Below, piece by piece: positions 6,002-13,650 of a stretch of DNA of 20,320 nucleotides. Origin of the DNA: a virus. The DNA is taken from positions 1 to 20,320 of IMG/VR virus record IMGVR_UViG_3300037193_002544, one strand, 5' to 3'. Position 1 is the first letter of the stretch. Every line of letters begins with the position of its first letter. The translations under genes and the position numbers were made by a program. The notes under the pieces are model-generated. The model had not been told where the DNA came from, ran no database searches, and saw nothing but the letters and a program-made list of their open reading frames with translations.

Positions 6002-6030
6002 CCCCGCCTCTCCGGACGGAAAGACGGGGT
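6001..6030 (-). terminator. Minus-strand hairpin between tail and lysis genes
   Basis: 6001-6013 pairs with 6018-6030 around a four-base loop. In minus-strand RNA all 13 pairs form, two of them G-U wobbles; in plus-strand RNA the same two positions are C-A mismatches. The stem therefore works only for minus-strand transcription. It follows the stop of the 103-aa gene and is followed by AT-rich sequence, without a real U-tract. Confidence 0.62.
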
Positions 6031-6034
6031 CAGT

Positions 6035-6042
6035 GTGTAAAC
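6035..6042 (-). promoter_or_regulatory. GTTTACAC site 3 (intergenic, upstream of lysis genes)
   Basis: The minus strand reads GGCCGTTTACACACTG. It is in the sense orientation, 33 bases upstream of the TATAGT box and just before the hairpin at 6001-6030. Placed to control entry into the lysis cassette. Confidence 0.6.
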
Positions 6043-6064
6043 GGCCGAAGTGTTACCGAGTGGT

Positions 6065-6376
6065 CTAGACCGCGTCGATCCGGGCCTGGAGGAGGGAAAC
6101 CAGCCGCTCCGCGTCGGCCTCGGACAGGATCGGGGTGTCGGCGTCCTCCCCGTCATTCCCGGAGTAGAACTGACGCGGTGTCATGAACAGCGCCTCGTCC
6201 ACAAGGGCCACCGTGTCAGCGAGGTCCCGCTTCACCGAGAGGAGCGGCTCGAAAACGGTCCCGAGCGCCTGCTCCAGCCGGAGCCGTCGGTAATACTCCC
6301 TCTGGATGGCCTCGTTCTTGGCCATCTCAGCCTGGAGTTCTTCGTTGGTCAGTTGCGTGTAGTCTTCGTCTGCCAT
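6065..6376 (-). CDS. Hypothetical protein, 103 aa, helical
   Basis: The start is ATG 6376 (MADEDYTQLTNEELQAEMA), which sits seven bases after the TAGAGT box; the upstream GTG (6385) overlaps that box. The product is acidic and strongly helical, with likely coiled coil in residues 8-60 (ELQAEMAKNEAIQREYYRRL) and a second helix at the C terminus (SEADAERLVSLLQARIDAV). It lies between the large tail protein and the lysis genes. Actinophages often have a small unknown helical protein here. It could be a tail-fibre chaperone, but nothing in the sequence proves it. Confidence 0.65.
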   Translation of the reverse strand: MADEDYTQLTNEELQAEMAKNEAIQREYYRRLRLEQALGTVFEPLLSVKRDLADTVALVDEALFMTPRQFYSGNDGEDADTPILSEADAERLVSLLQARIDAV

Positions 6377-6389
6377 GGCGACCACTCTA
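6377..6389 (-). promoter_or_regulatory. Leaderless-type promoter for the 103-aa gene
   Basis: TAGAGT (6389-6384) then GGTCGCC (7 nt) then ATG 6376. The conserved AGTGGTC heptamer is present at 6386-6380. No Shine-Dalgarno. The box starts six bases after the stop of the upstream tail gene. Confidence 0.55.
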
Positions 6390-6394
6390 TCGGG

Positions 6395-9300
6395 TTAGGG
6401 CACATAGGAGCCGCCGATGCTCATGGAAAGTCCGGCCACCGTGGACGTGAATGCGTTCCCGCTGAGCACGCCAGCCGAGGTGACGAAGATTCGACCTGCG
6501 TACTGGTTTGCCCCGCTGCCGATGGTGGCCGCCCAGATGGCATTGGACTGAGTGGGGCGAAGCGCCGTCGGCAGCGCCGCCGCGATAGAATCTGTACTGG
6601 TGGTCCAGGCGGCACTCTTGGTGACGCGCCCCCTCAGATAGACCACGCCATCCTTCAGGCAATACTGCGGAGTTTCCCCGGAGACACCGCTGAACCCAGA
6701 CCCGCCATTCAGGCTGAAGTTCGTCCACGGGACGTCGTCGAGGTTGGTTCCCGCCAGCCTGTAGGAGCCGTCTCCCTTGAACTGGAGAAGAGGTCCGCTC
6801 CCGTCCGAGGCCGAAGAGATGATCCGCCCCGCCCCAGCGCCGGGGAAGTTGTTGGTTGCCGGGGGGTTGGTCCCGGAGACGACGAGCCCGTTGGCCGGGA
6901 TGATGTAGGTCGTCGTGCCGGAGGCGTTACCGCCCTGGGCCTGGAGGAACATCGACGTACGCCCGGCCGGGAGCGCCAGAGACGCCCCCTTGAAGGCGTA
7001 GAAGCGCCAGCGGTCGGGGTCATCACTGCCCCCAGCGTCCGGCACGCGGGGGAGGGTCGCTCGGATGCCCGAGATCCTCTTCTTCAGGGTGATCGACGCC
7101 AGGGAGGTCAGGTCAGTCTCGTGCGTGCCCGTGCCTCCGGCGTCAGAGTCAAACCAGGTGATCCCGCCATACAACTTGTGATCCGTCTGGGGCCAGGTCC
7201 AGTCGGAGAAGCGGGTCAACTTGCCCGCCGTGTCGATCTGCCAGAAGTGGTCGTCGTCATGACAGAAGCCGACCGGGGAACTCGGGAGCGACCAGCGCTC
7301 GGTCGGGTCCAGGGCGCCACCGGAGCCAGCGGCGAACGTGTAGACGTCGGCGGCCGTGGTGTTCCTGGCCGCCGTGTAGATGTCGGCGCCGACGATCGCG
7401 ACACCAGCCAGGCCGGACTGCCACGAGGAGCGCGAGGTGCCCGTGCCGCCGACCGTGGTGTCTTCCAGCGTCATGGTGCCACTGGGCGTTGTGGTGGGCG
7501 CCAGGCGCTTGTAGACGTTCCGGCCCGAGCCGTCGATGTGAGGGTAGAAGACGTAGAGGCGACTGTTGGCGTTGTTCCAGTAATACTGGGGGTGCACGTC
7601 GGAGGGGACAACGCCGTCGGGGATCCGGTTCAGGATGGTCGAGGCTCCATTGGAGACGTACGCCCAGAAGTTGCCGCCGAACTGACCGGCGAGGAGGTTC
7701 GCGTTCGAGTGTGACCCGGCGTCGTAGATCGGAGTCGCCCACTCGAAGCCCTCCAGGAACGAGACCCAGGGGAGCGTGCCATCGGTCCGCATCCGCCAGA
7801 TGGCGATGCCGCCGCCACGGTTCTCCGTGATGAAGAACTGGCCCCAGTGGCCGTTCCAGACCATGCCGGTGATCTGAGAGGGGTTCAGCGTCGGCCGCGA
7901 GGAGAAGCCGGTCCACGTCTCGGGGACGCGCTGCATGGTGTACTGCTCGTACTCCTGCGTCAGCGTCAGGCCGCCGACGGGCGACTTGACGCCGTCGGAG
8001 AGGGTCACCGTGGCGTCCTTGGCGACCTCAGACTGACCCTCCAGCGAGGCTCCGCCGAAGACCCGAAGCCAGTCGGCCTCGATGCCACCTCGGAACAGCG
8101 GGGTCTCGTTCTCGTCCGTCGGGATCGAGATCTGGACCTGTCCCTGGGCGTTGACCATCCGGATGCCAGAGGAGTCGATCTCGACTCGCCGGGCCGCCAT
8201 GGAGCCGTAGTTGTAGTTGATCGTGTTCAGCGTGTAGAGCCGCAGGCCATGCAGGCCCGGCACCTGGTTGGTGCTGGCCGCGATGTTGCCCGAGGGCCCG
8301 TTGGAGTATTCGGCCCAGAAGACCACCTTGGCGGCTCCGGTCGGCGGCACCAACTGGATGTTCCAGTAGTTCTCCGTCAGATTGGTGATCCCCTGGGCGG
8401 CCAGCGCGGCCACGTCGAAGTCGATGAGCGCCTGGTTGGAGATCAGTACGTTGGCGCCGTCGTACCAGGACGCCGTGAAGGACACGTCGTCGAGCCCGTC
8501 AGCGGCCTGGGTCAGTCCGGCCAGGCCGACGTTGACGAAGAGGCTCTCCAGCGGCCCCAGCGTGGGGACGATCTGCACCGGAGCGACGATGCGAGCCCGC
8601 AGCCCCAGGCCGGATCCGCCCGACTGGGTGGTGATGCGTACGCCGCGCGCCTGCTGGAAGGACTGAGCCTGGCCGGGGATGGCGTAGCGGCCCGGGGTGC
8701 TGAACTTCGAGGGCCCGAAGGCGCCGCCGGACGAAGAGGTCGTGTAAACGCTGGGCGTCCGGACGATGCTGCTGGTCGTGCCGCTCCAGACCGCGCTGGC
8801 CTGCCACACTGCCGAGGTCGGGCTCGGGGAGACGTCGGCCGCCGCGACGGATGCGGGCACCACCGGGTCGGCCCCACCCACCGTAGTGGACTCGACCTTG
8901 CGGAGTTCGGGGAAGACGATCTGGAACCCGCCAGCGTTGGCGAGCATGTGGTTGGCGTTGATCTCCAACTTGATGTAGAGCGTCGTCTGGCCGGTGCCGG
9001 TCCGGATGATCCCCCGGTCGAACTTGGTCAGGTCGGGACGAGGGGTGTCGTCCTTGACAAAGGTCTTCCAGGAGAAGACCTCGGGCGACTGGTAGGAGTC
9101 GTCGGTCGAGACGAACCACTTCACCGAGTTCAGGATGGCGTTGTTGGCGCCTGCGAGCGGCATGTTGGGGTCCATGCCCGGCATCGAGGAGTTCATCTCG
9201 AAGCGGTACTCCGTCAGCGGTTCGACCGTGACGCGAGTGCGAAGGGAGACCTGGCTGGCGGATCCCGTCAGTGCAGCGGTTCGATCCAAGCGTAGAGACT

Positions 9301-10549
9301 GAAGTGATCCGACCGCCATCCGCTGCCAGTAGGGGTCGTCATTCGGCGGCGAGAACTGCTCTGCCACCTTGGACCAACCGGCCGCCGTGCCGTTCGTGTT
9401 CCAGAGCCCTTCGACCGTGGTGACGTCGGTCGACAACTTGTCGGCGGCGAAGGTAGGCAGGAGGTTCGGGTTCAGCGAGGCCGGGTCGAGGCCGTTGTTG
9501 TCCAGGGTGCCCAGGAGCATCTCCGAGGCGAGGATCAGCCGCGCGGCCAACTTGTCAGCGTCGACCGCACCGGCCTGCAACTGACCCACACCCACCGAGT
9601 CGGCCTGCATGTGCCGCGTCGTGATGGCGTCGGTGGCGATGTCGGGGGAGTTGATCTCGACCGACTGCGCGATGGCGGGCATGGAGTCCGGGCCCTGGCC
9701 GTCGGCGTCGTAGGCCACGACCACGCCGTAGAAGTCGACACCGGGGGTGACGGCGCGCTCGATCTCCGGGCCGCCGGGGTCGTCAGGATTCTCTCCGAGG
9801 GCCTCGCGTACGACGGCCTGGGAGATGTTCCCGGCCGCCACCAGGTAGGTGTCGTCGGTCGTCGTGGGGACGTCGCCCGCGCGTACGTAGAGGGCGTACT
9901 CCGTCGGGTCGGCATTGGCGACCTGGGTCCAGCGATAGAAGACAGAGCCGATGCCGCCGGTCCAGGCGATGGTCGGCGCCGCGCTCGGAGGGAAGCCGTC
10001 GGGGGCCGAGCCGGTGTCGATGAGGCTCACTGTGCCGAGGGCGGGCTCCGAGGGGACCGAGAACTTCCCGGACTGGCTCCAGGAGACCAGGATCGCGATG
10101 TAGTCGCCCGGCTCCAGGACCGGAGACACCTCGCCACCGCGCGCGGTCTCGAAGGAGCCGTAGATCTGGGTCTGGTCGAGCGGCGTGAATGTCTCGGGGT
10201 CGTACTCAGCCTCCGGGACGATGTGCACGGTGACGCGGGCCCAGTCCATCGGGCTGAAGACGCCACCCTCGAAGGTGCCGTCCCAGTAGACCCGCAGGGC
10301 GCCCGGCGCCGAGGTGGTCAGCGCCTGGGTGGGAGTCGGGGGCGTCGGGCCGGTGATCGAGGCAGCAGTGTTGGTGCCGTCGAACTGCTCGCCCATCACC
10401 ATCGTCAGGGTCTCGTCGACCCCGTTGGTGGCCTGGATGGCGCCGCCGTCGAGGGTGGAGAAGCCCAGGTTCGGCTGCTTGGTCTGACGGACGTTGTACT
10501 CAAGGTTCTTGAGGCGTCGAGCAAGCGCCATCAGGGCGGGATCCGTCAT
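6395..10549 (-). CDS. Large minor tail protein / tail fibre, probable host-receptor contact
   Basis: 1384 residues from ATG 10549 (MTDPALMALARRLKNLEYN); GTG 10555 is an in-frame alternative but overlaps the -10 box. Residues 1-300 include beta-sandwich, FN3-like stretches (ALRVYWDGTFEGG). About 300-345 is a linker of a type common in siphovirus tail proteins (SPDIATDAITTRHMQADSVG). The middle is beta-rich with an SSGIRMVNAQGQVQISIP segment. About 875-1150 has repeated Trp/Gly/Asp-rich strands that could form a propeller. The last 100 residues (GETPQYCLKDGVVYLRGRVT..., ending GGSYVP) look like a fibre tip domain. Size and position after the tape measure and hub genes support a baseplate fibre. 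Codons near residue 602 contain a GTTTACAC site. Confidence 0.82.
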   Translation of the reverse strand: MTDPALMALARRLKNLEYNVRQTKQPNLGFSTLDGGAIQATNGVDETLTMVMGEQFDGTNTAASITGPTPPTPTQALTTSAPGALRVYWDGTFEGGVFSPMDWARVTVHIVPEAEYDPETFTPLDQTQIYGSFETARGGEVSPVLEPGDYIAILVSWSQSGKFSVPSEPALGTVSLIDTGSAPDGFPPSAAPTIAWTGGIGSVFYRWTQVANADPTEYALYVRAGDVPTTTDDTYLVAAGNISQAVVREALGENPDDPGGPEIERAVTPGVDFYGVVVAYDADGQGPDSMPAIAQSVEINSPDIATDAITTRHMQADSVGVGQLQAGAVDADKLAARLILASEMLLGTLDNNGLDPASLNPNLLPTFAADKLSTDVTTVEGLWNTNGTAAGWSKVAEQFSPPNDDPYWQRMAVGSLQSLRLDRTAALTGSASQVSLRTRVTVEPLTEYRFEMNSSMPGMDPNMPLAGANNAILNSVKWFVSTDDSYQSPEVFSWKTFVKDDTPRPDLTKFDRGIIRTGTGQTTLYIKLEINANHMLANAGGFQIVFPELRKVESTTVGGADPVVPASVAAADVSPSPTSAVWQASAVWSGTTSSIVRTPSVYTTSSSGGAFGPSKFSTPGRYAIPGQAQSFQQARGVRITTQSGGSGLGLRARIVAPVQIVPTLGPLESLFVNVGLAGLTQAADGLDDVSFTASWYDGANVLISNQALIDFDVAALAAQGITNLTENYWNIQLVPPTGAAKVVFWAEYSNGPSGNIAASTNQVPGLHGLRLYTLNTINYNYGSMAARRVEIDSSGIRMVNAQGQVQISIPTDENETPLFRGGIEADWLRVFGGASLEGQSEVAKDATVTLSDGVKSPVGGLTLTQEYEQYTMQRVPETWTGFSSRPTLNPSQITGMVWNGHWGQFFITENRGGGIAIWRMRTDGTLPWVSFLEGFEWATPIYDAGSHSNANLLAGQFGGNFWAYVSNGASTILNRIPDGVVPSDVHPQYYWNNANSRLYVFYPHIDGSGRNVYKRLAPTTTPSGTMTLEDTTVGGTGTSRSSWQSGLAGVAIVGADIYTAARNTTAADVYTFAAGSGGALDPTERWSLPSSPVGFCHDDDHFWQIDTAGKLTRFSDWTWPQTDHKLYGGITWFDSDAGGTGTHETDLTSLASITLKKRISGIRATLPRVPDAGGSDDPDRWRFYAFKGASLALPAGRTSMFLQAQGGNASGTTTYIIPANGLVVSGTNPPATNNFPGAGAGRIISSASDGSGPLLQFKGDGSYRLAGTNLDDVPWTNFSLNGGSGFSGVSGETPQYCLKDGVVYLRGRVTKSAAWTTSTDSIAAALPTALRPTQSNAIWAATIGSGANQYAGRIFVTSAGVLSGNAFTSTVAGLSMSIGGSYVP
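8742..8749 (-). promoter_or_regulatory. GTTTACAC site 4 (inside the large tail protein gene)
   Basis: The minus strand reads AGCGTTTACACGACC, in the sense orientation, encoding S-V-Y-T-T. It is nearly 2 kb from the nearest gene boundary, so it cannot be an ordinary promoter operator; it fits a roadblock (stoperator) role. Confidence 0.55.
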
Positions 10550-10562
10550 AGCCACTATCCTA
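10550..10562 (-). promoter_or_regulatory. Leaderless-type promoter for the large tail protein
   Basis: TAGGAT (10562-10557) then AGTGGCT (7 nt) then ATG 10549. A TG one base before the -10 box (TGATAGGAT) makes an extended -10. AGGA could also act as a weak Shine-Dalgarno here. Confidence 0.6.
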
Positions 10563-10570
10563 TCAGCGGC

Positions 10571-11716
10571 TCAGGACACCAACTTGTCGGAGCGGGCCAC
10601 GGTGTAGCGCGCGACCTTGCCGCTGGCGGGCTCGTAGCCGATGGACAGAATCCGAGCCGTCACGCCGACGTCGCCCCAGTCCGTCCGGCCGCCGACGAAG
10701 ATGGTGTCGCCGACCTGGGCCGCCCCGAGTCGCGCGTTCTCGTGGTCGACCACGGTGAACTCACGGATGTCGGTGAGGTTGCGGCGCCACTGGGCTTCCT
10801 GCTTGGCCCGAGCGTCAGCGCGAGTCCGAGACTTGATGGCGTCGTCCTGCACGATGGCGATCCGGCGCAGGGGGTCGCCGTTTACACGGCCTGGCTCGTG
10901 GATGGACTTGATGCCCGAGGCGCCCTCTCCGGCACCGAGCACCATCACGCCCGTGGCGAACTCCTCGCCGCTGCGGTTGATCTGGGGCACCTGGTGGATG
11001 TTGACCCCGATGGTGAAGCGCAGGTCGTCTCGGACGCGGCCGATCTTGGGGTGCTTGAAGTCGATGACGTGCCCGATGGTGCCGTCTGGCTTCCAGAAGT
11101 GGCGCTCTCGGTAGTCGAAGGAGTTCTCGTTGGCCAGTTCGTCGATCTTGCCCGCGAGGTCGAAGGTGGAGTACCAGTTCAACTTCACCGGGCCGCTCTC
11201 GAAGGAGACGGGCCCCGACTGCGTGTCGAACTCGACCTGCTCCAACTTGGTGCCGATCTTGATGGGCGTGCTCCATGCCGGGATGGTCACCCCGAGGTTG
11301 CCCCCGCGCTGGCTCTGCGCATGGTTCCAGATCACGCCAACGACGGCGGCCGGGTCCACCTGGATCCCGGCGTACCCCGAGCCGGTGTAGGGCAGGTCGC
11401 GCAGGTAGCCGGTGAAGCCAGTGAACTGGAGTGCCCACTCGGCGCCGCTGAAGTTGCCTCCGGTCAGGATCCCGCCTGCGCGAATCTCCCCGTCCGACTC
11501 GGCGTAGAGCGCCGTGGACCACTCGCGGAAGAGGGGCTGGCCATTGGAGGCCCGGACGCGATCGACGGCCGGGGAGATGGTCCCGCTGATGGAGTCGTCG
11601 CCGGAGAGGATCTCCTCGATCTGAACGTTCTCCAAAGGGACGTCGGGGTCGAGAAGCGTCTCGGTGCCGTCGCCGTTGAGCCGCGTGGCGAGGTAGCGCC
11701 AGCCGCGCCGCCTCAC
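10571..11716 (-). CDS. Minor tail protein, Gp37-like hub component
   Basis: The start is GTG 11716 (MRRRGWRYLATRLNGDG), with GAGGA about eight bases upstream and only two bases after the previous stop; 381 residues. The N-terminal half carries VQIEEILSGDDSISGTIS and ALYAESDGEIRAGGILTG, typical of siphovirus hub/baseplate proteins. The C-terminal half has RRIAIVQDDAIKSRTRADARA and GDTIFVGGRTDWGDVGVTARIL. The pattern resembles the 'Siphovirus ReqiPepy6 Gp37-like' family by memory. It would sit at the tail tip between the distal tail protein and the fibres. A GTTTACAC site is in codons for GRVNG. Confidence 0.72.
   Translation of the reverse strand: MRRRGWRYLATRLNGDGTETLLDPDVPLENVQIEEILSGDDSISGTISPAVDRVRASNGQPLFREWSTALYAESDGEIRAGGILTGGNFSGAEWALQFTGFTGYLRDLPYTGSGYAGIQVDPAAVVGVIWNHAQSQRGGNLGVTIPAWSTPIKIGTKLEQVEFDTQSGPVSFESGPVKLNWYSTFDLAGKIDELANENSFDYRERHFWKPDGTIGHVIDFKHPKIGRVRDDLRFTIGVNIHQVPQINRSGEEFATGVMVLGAGEGASGIKSIHEPGRVNGDPLRRIAIVQDDAIKSRTRADARAKQEAQWRRNLTDIREFTVVDHENARLGAAQVGDTIFVGGRTDWGDVGVTARILSIGYEPASGKVARYTVARSDKLVS
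10880..10887 (+). promoter_or_regulatory. GTTTACAC site 5 (inside the Gp37-like gene)
   Basis: GCCGTTTACACGGC, a perfect inverted repeat (GCCGT/ACGGC) around TTAC. Antisense to the gene; coding strand CGT GTA AAC encodes R-V-N within GRVNG. Confidence 0.6.
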
Positions 11717-11718
11717 GA

Positions 11719-12726
11719 TCAGTCCTCGAAGAAGCGTACGTCGATGACGACCTGGGAGCCGGAGTCAAGCCGGATCCGCTGGTCAGTCGTCGGGGAGGCG
11801 GGAGAGGTCTGTCGCCCCTCGATCAAGAGGGTCACGTTGGTGCCAGCCACCGAGGTGACGTCGAACTCTCCGGCGGCCTCCAGGTTCATCCGCATGGGCC
11901 CGGCGACGTTGGCGGTGTTCCAACTGACATCCGGCCCGAGCACGGCTCCCAACTGGAAGCGCAGGTTGCCAGCGGTGGAGGTGTGAGCGTTGACGATCGT
12001 CGCGCCGTTTACACGGCCTGAGACCACGGCCCGCTTGGCCCAGATCGGAACGTCGACATTGGGGAAGTAGCCGCCGCCGGAGTCGCCGGACCAGTTTCCG
12101 TACGATCCGCCGGACGCCATGTAGCGCACCGTCGGGGTGTAGGCCGACCCGGGGGAGGCGAACATGCGCTGGTACTGCCGGGGGTTGGCCAACTTGCGCA
12201 GGTCCGTGATCATCGCGTTGGTGATCGTGGTCGTGCTGGCCGGAACGTTGATGCGCGCCAGGGCGTAGTAGGGGTAGGTGGCCCCAGGGATGCTGGTCGC
12301 GCCAGCACTCACCTCGATCAGGGTGGGGCGCACATACTCGAAGGTTGTCTCCTCGCCCGACGGCGGATCGGAGGCCAGCATCCAGGGGTGGCCGGTCTGA
12401 GCGAACTCAGGGTCGCCGATCACCACGGCCAGGATATACGCCTTCGCCGACGGATTCGAGGCTGGCATCTGGCCGGACGGGATGATGTGCACCGTGGGGT
12501 TCGAGGCGATGTAGGACTCGTTGATCGTCGACTGGTAGCGGTTCAGCACGCTGGCCACTCCGGGCGCGATCTGCACGCCGACGCCAGGGGTCGACAACTG
12601 GGTGACCTTCAGGTCGTCCTTGAGGACGACTCCCTCGCCGCCGCCGTTGGCGTACGCTTCCCGGCGAGCAAGGGCCGAGGTGCTCAGCGCGCCGTCGATG
12701 GCCCAGGCGGACTTTTCAAAGGTCAT
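11719..12726 (-). CDS. Minor tail protein
   Basis: 335 residues from ATG 12726 (MTFEKSAWAIDGALSTSALA). The N-terminal third follows a pattern common in actinophage minor tail proteins: ARREAYANGGGEGVVLKDDLKV, then PGVGVQIAPGVASVLNRY, then a SYIASNPTVH segment. The C-terminal part is beta-rich (NLRFQLGAVLGPDVSWNTAN) and ends IDVRFFED. It lies between the distal tail protein and the Gp37-like hub gene, so a baseplate position is likely. A GTTTACAC site lies in codons for GRVNG, the same peptide as in the neighbouring gene although the proteins are otherwise unlike there. Confidence 0.75.
   Translation of the reverse strand: MTFEKSAWAIDGALSTSALARREAYANGGGEGVVLKDDLKVTQLSTPGVGVQIAPGVASVLNRYQSTINESYIASNPTVHIIPSGQMPASNPSAKAYILAVVIGDPEFAQTGHPWMLASDPPSGEETTFEYVRPTLIEVSAGATSIPGATYPYYALARINVPASTTTITNAMITDLRKLANPRQYQRMFASPGSAYTPTVRYMASGGSYGNWSGDSGGGYFPNVDVPIWAKRAVVSGRVNGATIVNAHTSTAGNLRFQLGAVLGPDVSWNTANVAGPMRMNLEAAGEFDVTSVAGTNVTLLIEGRQTSPASPTTDQRIRLDSGSQVVIDVRFFED
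12007..12014 (+). promoter_or_regulatory. GTTTACAC site 6 (inside a minor tail gene)
   Basis: GCCGTTTACACGGC again with the perfect GCCGT/ACGGC repeat. Antisense to the gene; encodes R-V-N within GRVNG. Confidence 0.6.
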
Positions 12727-12739
12727 AGTGCCTATCCTA
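12727..12739 (-). promoter_or_regulatory. Leaderless-type promoter for the minor tail protein
   Basis: TAGGAT (12739-12734) then AGGCACT (7 nt) then ATG 12726. The box is duplicated (GGATAGGATAGG). AGGA about eight bases before the ATG is a possible weak Shine-Dalgarno. Confidence 0.55.
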
Positions 12740-12744
12740 TCCGA

Positions 12745-13650
12745 TCAGAGTCCGAGGTAGGTGTTGCGCCAGGACACGCTGGCGTACGCCCCGCCGCCGG
12801 TAGCGATCCCGCCCAGTCGAGCCTGAATCTGGGTCTTCGGGGCCAGCCAGATGTCCTCCAGCATGGTCGTCTTCGGGAGCCCCGCAACGGCGGATGCGCC
12901 GGACTGGTTGAGCACCGTGAGCATCCACGGCCGGGCGTCGATCTCGATCCATCCACCGTTGGGGATAGATCCAGCCCAGGACAGAGCCCAGTCGTCGGTC
13001 GTGATACTCGGGTTGGTCCAGGGCCCGTAGAAGCGAATCACGGGGTAGGCCCGTCGAGTGCCGCCCACATAGAAGGCCTGCTCGGTCTCGTCGGATGGCA
13101 GGGTGATCATCGGGAAGATGACCGGGAACTGGAAGCCTGAGGCGCCGGGCTCGGAGGCGAACGGGATGATCACCGTGGTGGCGAGGTCGTCGTAGGTGTT
13201 CGAGTCGGCCAACTCGAAGTCGTGGGTGACGGGGACGTAGCCGCCCAGGATCCGGTTGCTCGGCGGAGCGCTGAAGCGGCGCGGACGGCCGAAGACGCGC
13301 CGGTCCCGGCCGCCGACTCGGTACCGGAGCCCGGTCACAACGCCCGGCTGAAGCATGAGCGCCTCGGGAGCCCAGGCATCCTCGAACTCCTCCAGCGTCT
13401 CCAGGGCGCCCTCGACGTCGTCCCGGTTGATATGCGAGGCCCAGGTCCAGGTCTTGGCGCCCTTGATGTCGCGGCCGAAGCCTCGAACTCCTCGGCGACT
13501 GTTCTGAGAGGTCTGGGTCAGCCACTCGGCGTCGCCCGGGTCGAACCCCTCGCCGTCGACAGAGACGGTCTGCCCGATGCCGAAGACGAAGCCGTCGTTC
13601 GCCTCGGCACTCGGGAGGATCTCGAAGCAGTGCTCGCTCAGGATGCTCAC
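12745..13650 (-). CDS. Distal tail (Dit-like) protein
   Basis: The start is GTG 13650 (MSILSEHCFEILPSAEAND), which overlaps the tape measure stop as GTGA; 301 residues. The open frame continues far upstream only because it shadows the tape measure gene. The product is beta-rich (KTWTWASHINRDDVEGALE, PFASEPGASGFQFPVIFPM, GGWIEIDARPWMLTVLNQS). Immediately after the tape measure is the standard place for the distal tail protein, which joins the tail tube to the baseplate. Family assignment is by position and general pattern. Confidence 0.72.
   Translation of the reverse strand: MSILSEHCFEILPSAEANDGFVFGIGQTVSVDGEGFDPGDAEWLTQTSQNSRRGVRGFGRDIKGAKTWTWASHINRDDVEGALETLEEFEDAWAPEALMLQPGVVTGLRYRVGGRDRRVFGRPRRFSAPPSNRILGGYVPVTHDFELADSNTYDDLATTVIIPFASEPGASGFQFPVIFPMITLPSDETEQAFYVGGTRRAYPVIRFYGPWTNPSITTDDWALSWAGSIPNGGWIEIDARPWMLTVLNQSGASAVAGLPKTTMLEDIWLAPKTQIQARLGGIATGGGAYASVSWRNTYLGL

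Noticed and set aside
10553-10555. GTG 10555 as the start of the large tail protein
   Set aside because: It would lie within the seven bases between the -10 box and ATG 10549, so a transcript from that box would not carry it; it also has no ribosome site.
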